From positions 73,434 to 137,433 of the forward strand of contig JBBJMP010000015.1 in NCBI GenBank assembly GCA_037718865.1: a stretch of DNA of 64,000 nucleotides. Direction: 5' to 3'. The notes beneath the pieces were generated by a model, which ran no database searches, was not told the origin of the DNA, and worked only from the letters and a program-made list of their open reading frames with translations. The translations under genes were made by a program, and so were the position numbers. This stretch comes from JADCRZ01 sp037718865. GTDB taxonomy: Bacteria; Bacteroidota; Bacteroidia; Chitinophagales; Chitinophagaceae. Position 1 is the stretch's first letter. Every line of letters begins with the position of its first letter. Below, piece by piece: positions 28,192 to 37,052 of this stretch.

Positions 28192-29355
28192 TTACTTGTC
28201 GTCTTCTTTTGTAAGTTCGTTTTCAAGGTCACAGATATCAGGTAATGATGATTTAAGCTCTTCTGGAATGGCTTTACTTATCTGATAGTCTGAAACCCCT
28301 ATAGGCTGATTATACCCCTTAAGAGCGTATTCAGCCAGCACTTCATTTTTCCCTTTGCAGAGCAACAACCCAATGGTATCTCCTTCCTGTGGCCCTCGCA
28401 GTTTATCATTTACTATATTCACGTAGAAGTTTAATTGGCCTGCATCACCCGGTTCAAATGGTCTTGCTTTTAGTTCTACTACAACGTAAGCATGCAAGCG
28501 GGTATGATAAAATAATAAGTCTACGTAAAAGTCAGAATTGCCGATTTCAAAATGCACCTGTCGTCCTAAAAATGCAAAGCCTTGGCCCAGTTCAAGCAGG
28601 AATTTTGTAATATGACTGGCTAGCTGCTCTTCGATGTTCCGTTCGTCTGCTATTTCCTTTGCTTGTACAAAATCAAAAATATAGGGATCTTTTAAAAGAT
28701 AATTTGCAAAGTCGGTTTGTGGTTGGGGCAGCGTTCGGTCAAAATTGTTTATTTTTTTTGTTTTTACCTGCCTGTCAAATAATCCGGTTTCTATTTGCAT
28801 AGCCAGCACATTACGACTGATGCCATGTTGCAAGGTGTAAAGCATGTACCAAAAACGCTGACCCGGATTTTGTATTTTATCTTTCAAAACAATATGGTGA
28901 GACCAAGTTATCCTAGCTACAATTGATTGCAAAAAATATTCTTCTGGTGATTGTGCAACAACCTGTTGCGTAATTCCATTTTGCTCATTTTCTATAGTTA
29001 GCAATTTCGCAACAGCCTGTTGCGAAATTGATTTCATGCCTTTTAACTCCCTTTCTATATTAATAAAATGTTGTAATATCGATACAGGGTAAGCTTCTGC
29101 AAATTGTTTCATATACAAAAGGTTTCTGGGAGAAAAACCCTTTAATTCCGGAAATTCTTTCTTTAAATCAATAGATAATTTTTCGATAATTTTAGCACCC
29201 CAACCTTCTGCCTGCTGGTTTTGAAGAATATAATGCCCCATTTGCCAATAAAGTAAAAGCATTTGTGCATTAGCAGCTATAATAGTTTTGAGCTGCGCCT
29301 TGCGAACCCTACTTTTAATTTCAGTCAATAATTCTTTATAATTATTATATGCCAT
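28192..29355 (-). CDS. YhcG-type PDDEXK nuclease (DUF1016)
   Basis: 387 residues. N-terminal winged-helix-like DUF1016 region (residues 1-170: LLYWQMGHYILQNQ, FSPRNLLYMKQFAEAYP, ITWSHHIVL) followed by a PDDEXK-fold nuclease domain (about 220-365; FYVDLLFYHTRLHAYVVVELK with the D...E-x-K catalytic order, then GLLLCKGKNEVLAEYAL). Family members are found beside restriction and defence genes and are thought to cut DNA. Here it is alone between the IS and a remnant region. A decayed N-terminal fragment of another DUF1016 gene lies at 57000-57181. Start ATG 29355. Confidence 0.85.
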   Translation of the reverse strand: MAYNNYKELLTEIKSRVRKAQLKTIIAANAQMLLLYWQMGHYILQNQQAEGWGAKIIEKLSIDLKKEFPELKGFSPRNLLYMKQFAEAYPVSILQHFINIERELKGMKSISQQAVAKLLTIENEQNGITQQVVAQSPEEYFLQSIVARITWSHHIVLKDKIQNPGQRFWYMLYTLQHGISRNVLAMQIETGLFDRQVKTKKINNFDRTLPQPQTDFANYLLKDPYIFDFVQAKEIADERNIEEQLASHITKFLLELGQGFAFLGRQVHFEIGNSDFYVDLLFYHTRLHAYVVVELKARPFEPGDAGQLNFYVNIVNDKLRGPQEGDTIGLLLCKGKNEVLAEYALKGYNQPIGVSDYQISKAIPEELKSSLPDICDLENELTKEDDK

Positions 29356-29569
29356 CTTAATTGGTTTAATGTTCGATCACATACTAACGGAAACAAGTGG
29401 CACTTGCCCGTTTAGATCTACATTTAAGTTATGTTTTGGAGGCAGGAATATCCTGCAAGTACACCTCGCCATCTGCAGTGCAACCGTTCCCTCCGTGAAC
29501 TGATAAACTCTGCACTACCAATTGCCAATCGTTGCCGGAAATAAGCAGGACGCTCAAAAAAGCGTTTTT

Positions 29570-29699
29570 TTAGTCTCCTTTTGTTACCGCCTTCGGCCAA
29601 TCTTTCCAGAGCCAGCGTATAACCTGCGGAAAAATGGCTGTACCGAGGGTGCCACTATGACCGCCGGTGTCCCATGCGTGATTCACTTCATAACCGGCA
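29570..29699 (-). pseudogene. Esterase (enterochelin-esterase-like alpha/beta hydrolase), C-terminal scrap
   Basis: On the minus strand one frame reads FAGYEVNHAWDTGGHSG, then TAIFPQVIRWLWKDWPK and ends at a stop at 29570. This is the final 40 residues of esterase-type alpha/beta hydrolases, containing the catalytic-His region (GGHSG). Everything upstream is lost: the reading ends abruptly at about 29699, where a plus-strand dehydrogenase remnant begins. So a deletion or rearrangement joined two unrelated fragments here. Confidence 0.6.
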
Positions 29700-29895
29700 A
29701 AATGAAACACGGGAGATCTTCAATAAAGATTTATTTACAAAAATGAAGTCAAATGCAATATACATCAATGCGGCGGGAGGTGGGATACATAACGAGCAGA
29801 ACCTGATTGATGCGCTGAATGCAGGCAGCATCCGGGTGCATGACTTGACGTAACCAACCCCGAACCCACAGGATCGGATGAAGAACGCCAACGGG
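29700..29895 (+). pseudogene. D-2-hydroxyacid dehydrogenase remnant, second copy
   Basis: NETREIFNKDLFTKMKSNAI, YINAAGGGIHNEQNLIDALN and AGSIR are read in one frame to a stop; one base shift restores LDVTNPEPTGSDEERQR. This is the middle of the NAD-binding domain of the same family as 26185-26493, but the two are not identical, so they are separate relics. Both ends are missing. Confidence 0.65.
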
Positions 29896-30329
29896 TGAAT
29901 ACTAATTAAAATTACCTTCCAATGCCGGCGCCATGCAGCCATTCATAATTACTGGACAACTTAATCACTTTTACATTGGTATGTCTCCTTGTTAATGTAT
30001 TATTCTCATCTGATTCAGTAACCATAAAGAAAACACATTGATGTATGTGTTTCACACTTCCTTAGACTTTAGTAACTTCATTGCAGGGTAGGTTTCAATT
30101 CAATAAAGGGCATCTCTAAGAACCCTGATTTACAAAAAATAATTTTCCTTGCGTAAAAATAATTTTTTCATTTTCTAACTTTTATCTGAGGTTATGATCT
30201 AATTATGGGTCCAGGATTATATTTCATCTTTTTCTGCCTCTTTTCTCTAATAGGCACCGTATCCCTTGTTATTTATTTAAAGCTACTTTAGGTAAACCAA
30301 CCGAAATAAATTATATGTAAGGTTCATTA
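29896..30329. other. Non-coding gap
   Basis: About 430 AT-rich bases. GGGCATCTCTAAGAACCC at 30109-30126 resembles the terminal sequence of some IS elements, but I see no partner. A 28-codon hydrophobic frame at 30205 has no known relative. Nothing else seen. Confidence 0.3.
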
Positions 30330-30686
30330 ATGCAATTGCTGCTGCCATTCTTTTCAAACTTCGATAGTGCATATAAATGATTTGTATACAATTGTGCATC
30401 TTCTGGCAGCTCTGTATGATGTTCTATAGGCAAGGCGCAGGCTATCGCATGAGCAGGCGGCGGACCTGTTAATACGTCAGGTTATAGTGTTGAACAAGTT
30501 TTTTCAGCACCCTTGCCCGGGAAGCATGAATTTCTTCGGATATTTTTTCCAATTCTGCGGAGCAGGTTGATAGTAACATAGCCACCAGCGGATCAAACTA
30601 TTTTCCGCTTCCGTTTCCGGATAGCCCCAGGCCCTGGCCGCATTCTTCAGCATTCTCGTTTTAATATGGTGCCTGAAGTCCCGCAT
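30330..30686 (-). pseudogene. tssF: Type VI secretion baseplate TssF, N-terminal remnant
   Basis: On the minus strand the reading is RHHIKTRMLKNAARAWGYPE, then (after one frame change near 30598) FDPLVAMLLSTCSAELEKIS, EIHASRARVLKKLVQ, and after another change DVLTGPPPAHAIACALP. This is the well-conserved N-terminus of TssF of Bacteroidota type VI secretion systems: a short basic helix, 'WG....SFDPLV..LL..C..E..K', then 'SRxRxLExLVQLLxPDVLTGPxPAHAI'. Two or more frame changes and loss of the remaining 450 or so residues make it a relic. No other T6SS gene is in the window. Confidence 0.6.
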
Positions 30687-30852
30687 CGTTTAAATAAATT
30701 TATTAGTATGATAAGGGACCAACAAAAAAGCTGTCTTTATAAAGTAAAGGGTTCAGTTGTCGAATTGAGTACCGCGGTTGTTGCATCCGAACCTAATTAA
30801 TTTAAATAGCATTGACAAACTGCATTCAATTGAAATTGTGTATTTTTACTCT

Positions 30853-30893
30853 GTATTGCAGTTCATTAAACTGGTGAGTAATTCGGTGAGTCA
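30853..30893 (+). repeat. Dispersed repeat A, copy 2
   Basis: Same motif as at 20970-21012 (GCAGTTCATTAAACTGG then TGAGTAATTCGGTGAGTCAT), same orientation, 9.9 kb away. It is followed 47 bases later by the tRNA-like repeat B, so two different candidate recombination sites lie side by side here. Confidence 0.6.
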
Positions 30894-30939
30894 TAAAATA
30901 CATCACTTTCAAACTACTGATAATGAAGAGTCCAGAGAA

Positions 30940-30966
30940 AGGTTACAATTCCCTCACTCTCCGCTA
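30940..30966 (+). repeat. tRNA-like direct repeat B, copy 1
   Basis: 27 bases beginning AGGTTACAATTCCCTCACTC are repeated exactly at 60116-60142. The block looks like the 3' end of a tRNA-Ser: a T-arm of 5+7+5 (best seen with GAGGT-TACAATT-CCCTC at 60114) followed by an acceptor strand CTCTCCG. No complete tRNA is present. Such 3' ends are common integrase attachment cores. Confidence 0.6.
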
Positions 30967-31265
30967 AGTATAACACATTTATGTTCAATTGTTTATAATG
31001 ATTTTCTATAAAAGTGCCCGGAACTAAGAGTACGCTCAAATTCATCTTTGTATCTATCAAACATTCAACGACTTGTTAGATTTCGGAACCACTGGTTTGG
31101 AATTGGATAATATATGCATCCCTATCATGTGTTCATAGTCGGGTCGTTAGCTGTTTGCGTAGTTACTTAATCATTAGTTTGATGAATGCGGAAAAGCCTC
31201 TTACGGTCTACAAATCCTCTATCCATAAATGTAAAAAACTATTGGCTTCAAGGGCTATTATATCA
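30967..31265. other. Non-coding gap
   Basis: About 300 bases with no coding signature that I recognise; it lies inside the direct repeat pair, next to a transposase relic. Confidence 0.3.
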
Positions 31266-31400
31266 TTATATCAATATGTTTTCATCAGGTGAACATGCAT
31301 TGAAAAGAATCAACTCGGGAATGAATGTTTTTAAATCTATTTGTGTATGCAATTTAATTCCACCCTTTGTGCTACGAAATGTTGCCAATAAAAGTAAGTT
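31266..31400 (-). pseudogene. IS4-type transposase scrap
   Basis: Minus-strand frame reading TKGGIKLHTQIDLKTFIPEL then PDENIL and a stop. 'KGGIKxHTxI(D/N)' followed by 'xxPxLI' is the segment after the first catalytic Asp in IS4-family transposases of Bacteroidota. No other part of such a gene is readable around it. The remainder to 31640 is non-coding. Confidence 0.45.
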
Positions 31401-31640
31401 TGCTATTGACCATTGAAGGTTATTACAAATGGTACAACCAAAAAAGAAAGCACGGTTCTTTGACAGGTAAAACTCCGGATGCTCCCTGAAACAGCACCTA
31501 ATCTTACTTGCATTCCCTTTAAAACCCCTCAACTATCTTTTAAAATCCATCCAGTTTGTAAGCAGCCGATACAGCGGCATTTTCAGCTCACGTTAGCCTC
31601 TGCTTGGATGTTTTTGAGCTAAGTTTAAGAACACTTAGGT

Positions 31641-32987
31641 TTAATGATATTTACCTGTAACCAATTCAATATCTGCTACTTTATCGCCTATTTTCCTGCC
31701 AAGTGGCAAACTCATTTCTACAACAATTCTATAGTGTATACCCGCATACACCCGCGAAATAGCGCCCTCTTCAACCATCTTGGTAAAAGAAGAGTAATTC
31801 CTGGGAGCGGAACCATTGAAGGTATACGTGTTGTCGGTTACCGGAATGTTATCACCCAGTTCTCTGGTCAACACCTGCATAACAGCCCCAACGACATAGG
31901 CTAGTGCTGAAGGATATTCCGGGTAGGGAGGAGTCGGTACTAAAGTCTGCCAGGAAGGATCAATAAATTTGTTGATATATGTAACCGGACGAAGAATATT
32001 ATAATGAAATTTCAACTTCCAAGTAGTATTAATAGCATCCCGGTTAGCTATCGCTGTTTTGGCGTACAGTTCAGCCGCGCGCCCAAGGTTTAACCCCTTT
32101 TTTTCCAGTACCTGCGTTATAATCGAGATATTATGCCCGGGTATCGGATATCCGTTTCCCGGCCCTCCTACATCAGCCCAGAACCTGGCCATTTCCCTTT
32201 GCTCTGGAGTTAATACTTTAGAAATATCATATACCTCTTTTACCATTTTATAAAAGTCAGACGAGGGGCCTTCAGAATAAGGAAATGGGAAGGGAGGAGC
32301 CGTTGCGGTTAGATTTGACTCCAGAAAGGGCCTGGCATCCTTTATGTACGGGCCCACCGCATTTGCGAAAGCAGGAGGGGTTGGCTCCCAGGCACCCGGA
32401 AATACGGGAGGCACGTAGCCGGCATTCGACATGGTGAAGTTGTCAGACTTTGACCAGTCATGAATGGCAGTGGCAATTGAACGTCCAAAGTCTTGCGAAC
32501 GGGATAAAACAGCCTCGGATGTGCTTAGGGCAAATCGGGCGTTGTAGGCTCGTTCTAACGAGTCGATGCTTGCTTTATTGGCATCGGTCAAGCCGACTAA
32601 AAATAAACGGCTCATACTGGCTAAGGCAGCGTTGGCACTGGCTGACCATAAATATGGTCGATTCAATACCGGGACAGGCATCACGGGCATTTGATAAAGC
32701 TTAGTGGACAAGCTTATGGAACCTTTAATGCCGGGATGAACAGCTTCGTACAAACCAACCCCAATATATCCGAAGTTGCTGGTATTTAATTGAGCTATTG
32801 GTGCCGGAGTCGAGTGCAGCTGAATTCGTATCAGTAGTTTGTACCAGTCATGCACAACATCGGCACTTTCCTGGGTTGCTTTGGGTGGCCACTGATCTTT
32901 TTTTTGACAACTGAACAGTAAACTAAATAGTGAAAGCACCAGCAGGCATATTGCTTTTTGGCTGTTGCTCTTAAATTGTAATGTCAT
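31641..32987 (-). CDS. Vanadium haloperoxidase / PAP2-like lipoprotein with altered active site
   Basis: 448 residues with a lipobox (LLFSCQKK, Cys about 26). The second half has the phosphatase/haloperoxidase pattern: KFHYNILRP (Lys and Arg of the first motif, about residue 323), PPYPEYPSAL (about 352) and SRVYAGIHYR (about 416). In the family the middle motif is PSGH; here it is PSAL, so the acid/base His and the oxyanion Gly are replaced, which I checked on the nucleotide sequence. The Arg and His of the last motif remain. Catalysis is therefore doubtful though phosphate or vanadate binding may persist. It is followed by a beta-helix lipoprotein and lies near the LytS/LytTR block. Confidence 0.78.
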   Translation of the reverse strand: MTLQFKSNSQKAICLLVLSLFSLLFSCQKKDQWPPKATQESADVVHDWYKLLIRIQLHSTPAPIAQLNTSNFGYIGVGLYEAVHPGIKGSISLSTKLYQMPVMPVPVLNRPYLWSASANAALASMSRLFLVGLTDANKASIDSLERAYNARFALSTSEAVLSRSQDFGRSIATAIHDWSKSDNFTMSNAGYVPPVFPGAWEPTPPAFANAVGPYIKDARPFLESNLTATAPPFPFPYSEGPSSDFYKMVKEVYDISKVLTPEQREMARFWADVGGPGNGYPIPGHNISIITQVLEKKGLNLGRAAELYAKTAIANRDAINTTWKLKFHYNILRPVTYINKFIDPSWQTLVPTPPYPEYPSALAYVVGAVMQVLTRELGDNIPVTDNTYTFNGSAPRNYSSFTKMVEEGAISRVYAGIHYRIVVEMSLPLGRKIGDKVADIELVTGKYH

Positions 32988-33100
32988 AATACATAAATAA
33001 TTAGTGAGCGAATAGAGGAATAAAGAAGAGGTTTGAATTTATGGAAAGAGTGGTTAGGGATAAGCCTCCAGCACACTTTTAAGTAAAACGAATCTGATCC

Positions 33101-34342
33101 TTACCGGTAAACATTAACCTTGTTTGTTCCCGCTGGTTCCGTAGGGAGACTGGGCACAACATTCACTGATGCGCCCTTACTAACGCCATGCAAATCTATG
33201 TTCACCACGTTATTGGTACCCGCTGGATTATTTGATGATGTATATAAAGACCGGGCCCCAAAAGCATTTATCTGGTAGGGCCCCAGATTTCCCTCGACCT
33301 GACAATCCCATAAGCTTAAATTCAGCACGTTGTTATTTACCGTCCCCGGCAAAGAAGTCGGATTGACCTGACCGCCAAAGGCAGCGATTCCGCCCGGCAC
33401 CGTTTCAACCGGCGCAGGCGTGCCTTGGTTATTGCGGATTATGGCGCCGTGCACCGCAAAGGTGATTGCATTGTCATTGGCAACGAAGTTGGGGTACTGG
33501 TTTAAACCCGCCCATAAGGAAAGGCCCAGTCCGTTTGCTTCAATCCTATCGCTGATAGAGGCAACTTCTATACGGCATTGATTGCCTACTACATTGTAAG
33601 CGGCAATACCGATCATATTTCCGTGAATGTAATTTTTACCGAGCTTGGCCCGGATAGCGGCGCCGTGAACGTTGCGGCTGTTCTGCATGGCAATGCCGAC
33701 ACCGTTGGGATTGGGAAGTACAAATCCCATGAGTTCGTTATCGGTGATTTCCGCCTCAATGATGCGGCCGTTGCTTTCTTCATCACGGTTTCGCAAGTCA
33801 ATCCCAAACCGGCCATCTTTTATAATGCAATGCGCAACCTTTAGATAAGTAGTCGGCGTTCCGTTAAGGTCGGTATCTATTACAGACAGAGCATTGGCAT
33901 TTCCTATTAACGTCAGCCATTCAATGGCGTTGGAGCCCCTTCCTGTACGAATGCCCCCTGTCCGAAGCATACCCGGAAAAGAAGTCAGAGGTAGAAATAC
34001 TGAACTGGCCGGGAGAGCTGAGGCATCAATAATAACCCGCTCCGGATGCCCGGCTTGACCTTGCAGCTTCATGTCGTGCTGCAATTCCAAACGTCCTCCG
34101 TTCGGCCGGTCAGCGGCTAATGTATAAGTGCCCGGCGCCAGCACGATTTGGCTACCCGCATTCGATGGATCATTAATGGCGGCGTACAACTCGTTTACAG
34201 TGGAAACATGAACTTTTTTTACTTTCGGATCCTTTCCCGGATGTGGTAATGGAAAGTTGAATATTTTTTCGCAGGAGGGGAGTACAAAAAAAGCGAAAAG
34301 TAAGAAGAACATCCTGGCAGTGAAGTTAGGTGTCGATTTCAT
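33101..34342 (-). CDS. Right-handed beta-helix lipoprotein
   Basis: I chose ATG 34342 (MKSTPNF), giving 413 residues with a lipobox (FVLPSCEK); the longer frame to 34381 adds a non-signal extension. After the lipid anchor comes VNELYAAINDPSNAG-QIVLAPGTYTL, the typical first coil of pectate-lyase-like beta-helices, then repeated coils (IEWLTLIGN, HCIIKDGRFGIDLRN, AAIRAKLGKNYIHGN) to about residue 330. It probably binds or cuts an extracellular polymer; no catalytic residues can be assigned. It is upstream of the haloperoxidase-like gene on the same strand (113 bases apart), so the two are probably coexpressed. Confidence 0.75.
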   Translation of the reverse strand: MKSTPNFTARMFFLLFAFFVLPSCEKIFNFPLPHPGKDPKVKKVHVSTVNELYAAINDPSNAGSQIVLAPGTYTLAADRPNGGRLELQHDMKLQGQAGHPERVIIDASALPASSVFLPLTSFPGMLRTGGIRTGRGSNAIEWLTLIGNANALSVIDTDLNGTPTTYLKVAHCIIKDGRFGIDLRNRDEESNGRIIEAEITDNELMGFVLPNPNGVGIAMQNSRNVHGAAIRAKLGKNYIHGNMIGIAAYNVVGNQCRIEVASISDRIEANGLGLSLWAGLNQYPNFVANDNAITFAVHGAIIRNNQGTPAPVETVPGGIAAFGGQVNPTSLPGTVNNNVLNLSLWDCQVEGNLGPYQINAFGARSLYTSSNNPAGTNNVVNIDLHGVSKGASVNVVPSLPTEPAGTNKVNVYR

Positions 34343-34397
34343 AATAATCAGTTTTTGATGAAGGATAGCGTAAGAAAACATTGTTTACTTTTTCGGT

Positions 34398-34522
34398 TTA
34401 TTTACCGGGCACTTTGTATAGCAACCAGGATCCGGATAATTTAAGTACCATTAAGGTATTGCCGCTAGGATACATAGGGAGGTTCGATTCATCCCATTTC
34501 CGGGAATAATTTTTGTACGAAT
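34398..34522 (-). pseudogene. C-terminal scrap of an unidentified protein
   Basis: A minus-strand frame from about 34522 to the TAA at 34398 reads YKNYSRKWDESNLPMYPSGN and then LMVLKLSGSWLLYKVPGK. The composition looks like real protein, but it begins right after two stops and has no start. It lies between the beta-helix gene and the IS1595 element. I cannot name the family. Confidence 0.3.
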
Positions 34523-34628
34523 ATTATCACCCGGAAGTGATGGCAGGAGGTCAAAAATCGGAAAGTGATATCAACAAAACTGAGGTCTTTGTTTACCCGT
34601 TCCTCTTAGCCATGAAAATTAAAAGTAA

Positions 34629-35615
34629 TAGGGTTATCCATTTAAGTCGCATTTGCTTTATAGGCGTAGGGTTCATGTTGCATCATTCTCTCAATCAGCT
34701 TGTGCCAGATGGTTGGTAGAAAGTTTCTCCGGTTAAATCTGAAGAAGAATTCATCTAAATATCCGTTCATGAATCTTTCTGAACACTTATGATGTATACC
34801 TCTTAGCCATCCTTTCAAATTCATGATTAAATAATGCAATCCCATAAAGTTTTTCCCTTTACTTGAGGGCTTTTGCTTGATTTCAAATTCACTTTCCAGT
34901 GGCCAGTAACCCCTCCATTGATCCGTCTTAATCTGGGTGTTATCTTTGTCAATATATTTCTCGAAGAAAGGCTTAAAGCTTTCTGCACTGGCATCTTCAA
35001 TCGTTTGTGCATAGGCTCGTCCTATTTTATCTCCTTGTACTTTTTCAACTGCCATCACTACCAGCTTCTTATCTCCCTTGCTTCTTCCGCGTTCGCCCTC
35101 ATCTACTCCCCCAATCATCAATTCATCCACTTCTACATGACCACTAAGAAGATGTTTGCCGCTGCTTGCCATTGCCTCCTGTGCCTTTCGTTTAAACAAC
35201 CAGGAAGATTTTTGATTGATGCCGTATTCATTAGCCAATTCTATGGTTGACATTCCTTTTTTGCGCACAGAGATCCGAAAGTTAATCCCAAAAGCCTTCA
35301 GCAGCGGGATCTTCATCTTGTGAAACAATGTGTGTGCTGTGACAGATTCATCATACCCGCACTGTGTACATCGCAAATGAAACCGAGTCTTGCCTTTGCA
35401 GCTTTTCTTCCCATTGCAATTGCGGCATCGATAACCGTCATTCCATTTTAAATCAAACAGATACTGCCTGCAATCATCTTCACTTGTAAAGAACTTATTA
35501 AACTCACTAATGGTGATTCCCTGAAACATACTCAAATATTTAGTACAAATATACTAAATTTATTAGCTAATGTCTATTTCTTATCTTCGCTTTGCGCTCT
35601 ATCTGGATAACCCTA
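34629..35615 (-). mobile_element. IS1595-family insertion sequence, 987 bp
   Basis: Ends read TAGGGTTATCCA (34629-34640) and TGGATAACCCTA (35604-35615) as inverted repeats. An 8-base target duplication AAAAGTAA flanks it at 34621-34628 and 35616-35623, the length usual for IS1595. Contains one intact transposase. Confidence 0.85.
34642..35535 (-). CDS. IS1595-family transposase (ISXO2-like)
   Basis: 297 residues. N-terminal zinc ribbon (CRNC...CTQC, about residues 37-59), a helical segment with GMSTIELANEYGINQKSSW (target binding), then the ISXO2-like catalytic domain: VEVDEL (Asp about 134), KTDQWRGYW (Asp about 205), and a final acidic/His region HHKCSERFMNGYLDEFFFRFNR. No stop or frameshift. 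Start ATG 35535 lies 80 bases inside the right inverted repeat. Confidence 0.88.
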   Translation of the reverse strand: MSMFQGITISEFNKFFTSEDDCRQYLFDLKWNDGYRCRNCNGKKSCKGKTRFHLRCTQCGYDESVTAHTLFHKMKIPLLKAFGINFRISVRKKGMSTIELANEYGINQKSSWLFKRKAQEAMASSGKHLLSGHVEVDELMIGGVDEGERGRSKGDKKLVVMAVEKVQGDKIGRAYAQTIEDASAESFKPFFEKYIDKDNTQIKTDQWRGYWPLESEFEIKQKPSSKGKNFMGLHYLIMNLKGWLRGIHHKCSERFMNGYLDEFFFRFNRRNFLPTIWHKLIERMMQHEPYAYKANAT

Positions 35616-35867
35616 AAAAGTAATATTGGTCAGGATAAGGTGGGGTTTTGACTTTCCATACTAAAATACCTACTAATTTATCCGCCGATTTTACTTTTCG
35701 CTGAACTGCAACTGAAGGATGTCACTTACCCACTATCGCTGTACGAATCTCATTAAGCGACGACGAATAGCATCAGGCGATAAAAACAATACCCTCGTCT
35801 ATTCAAATTGTACAGGCAGGCATTCCCCTTTTTATTATTGCTTAACTTTAGGAAGCAATCTCTGCAA

Positions 35868-37052
35868 GTGAACATAAACAACTTTATTTTCTCCAACCGG
35901 CTGCAACACCGCTTTCTCCGGCACTTCCTGTTTTGGATAGCATGGTGGATATTTTTTTGGCTAACCTACTGGTTCCCGGCACAATGGTTTCCCGGCTGGC
36001 AGCCGCAAGGAAAATTATTGGCATTGGCGCAAACCGATCTATTAAAATTCTGCTCTTTTGTTATAACAAAGTCGTTTAACGGGGTATTAAACAATATGGT
36101 TTTTACCTATGTACTTGTTTATATTTTGGCTCCTTTGTTTTTATGGAAAGAGAAATACGGAAGCCTTATTGCCGGAAGTATTTTGTTGCTGGGCGTAATC
36201 GTTGTTAAACAATATTTCGGACTATTGGCTGTCTACCAGGCCTCTTTACAAGCCTATGGTGTTCCCGCAGATAAAGGCTATCTTTTCCGGTGCGCCTGGG
36301 AAAACATATTGTTTAATTGTCCGGCGACAGGGAGCATTTTCCTGGGCATTAAGCTGTTGAAACGCTGGTACCTGAAACAAAAAGAAATACAACAAGTGGC
36401 TATGGCAAAAACCAGTGCCGAACTGCAATTGCTGAAAGCACAGGTGCATCCGCATTTTCTATTCAATACGTTGAATAATATTTATTCCTTCACGTTAAAC
36501 GCATCACCCAAAGCACCGGAAATGATCACGAAACTTTCCGGTTTGTTGCGCTACCTTATTTACGAGTGCAATCAGGAAAAAGTGCCACTGGAGAAAGAGG
36601 TAAAAATGATTCAGGATTATTTAGCGCTGGAAAGAATTCGTTATGGCGAACAATTGGATCTAACCGATGACATCCGGGGTGATATAAAGAACAGTATGAT
36701 TGCTCCGTTATTGTTGTTGCCTTTTGTGGAAAACAGCTTCAAACACGGTACCAGTAAAATGCTGTCAAGGCCCTGGGTGAATTTGAGTGTTATTCTTGAA
36801 GATCAAAAACTTTATTTCCTGCTTACGAACAGCAAACCGGAAGAGTATTCGGGAAGGATCCGCAAAAGTGGCATTGGTTTAAGCAATGTACAGAAACGGT
36901 TGCAGTTGCTTTATCCCAACAGGCATAAACTCAACATGACTATGGAATCGGAACATTTTACCGTTCTGCTGGAAATAGATCTGCATCCCGCAATCTTAAA
37001 AACTTTTGAAGAAGGTACCAGTAAAAAAGCCAAGGGCTATGAAATGGCATGA
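35868..37052 (+). CDS. LytS-type sensor histidine kinase (active)
   Basis: I chose GTG 35868, preceded by GGAAG about 14 bases upstream, because its product aligns from residue 1 with the next kinase; an open frame extends to TTG 35808. About 395 residues: four hydrophobic segments (residues 20-135), a coiled region, then the His_kinase segment AQVHPHFLFNTLNNIYSF with the phospho-acceptor His, and an ATP-binding domain with PFVENSFKHG (N box) and SGIGLSNVQKRL (G box). It overlaps the next kinase by 14 bases. Probable partner of the LytTR regulator at 38186. Confidence 0.85.
   Translation: MNINNFIFSNRLQHRFLRHFLFWIAWWIFFWLTYWFPAQWFPGWQPQGKLLALAQTDLLKFCSFVITKSFNGVLNNMVFTYVLVYILAPLFLWKEKYGSLIAGSILLLGVIVVKQYFGLLAVYQASLQAYGVPADKGYLFRCAWENILFNCPATGSIFLGIKLLKRWYLKQKEIQQVAMAKTSAELQLLKAQVHPHFLFNTLNNIYSFTLNASPKAPEMITKLSGLLRYLIYECNQEKVPLEKEVKMIQDYLALERIRYGEQLDLTDDIRGDIKNSMIAPLLLLPFVENSFKHGTSKMLSRPWVNLSVILEDQKLYFLLTNSKPEEYSGRIRKSGIGLSNVQKRLQLLYPNRHKLNMTMESEHFTVLLEIDLHPAILKTFEEGTSKKAKGYEMA

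Noticed and set aside
29556..29570. Short hairpin CGCT-CAAAAA-AGCG with a T run as terminator
   Set aside because: Only four base pairs, and it overlaps the esterase remnant; not convincing.
30940..30966. A possible complete tRNA gene at the repeat
   Set aside because: Only the T-arm and acceptor 3' strand can be formed; no anticodon arm or 5' acceptor strand lies upstream at either copy.
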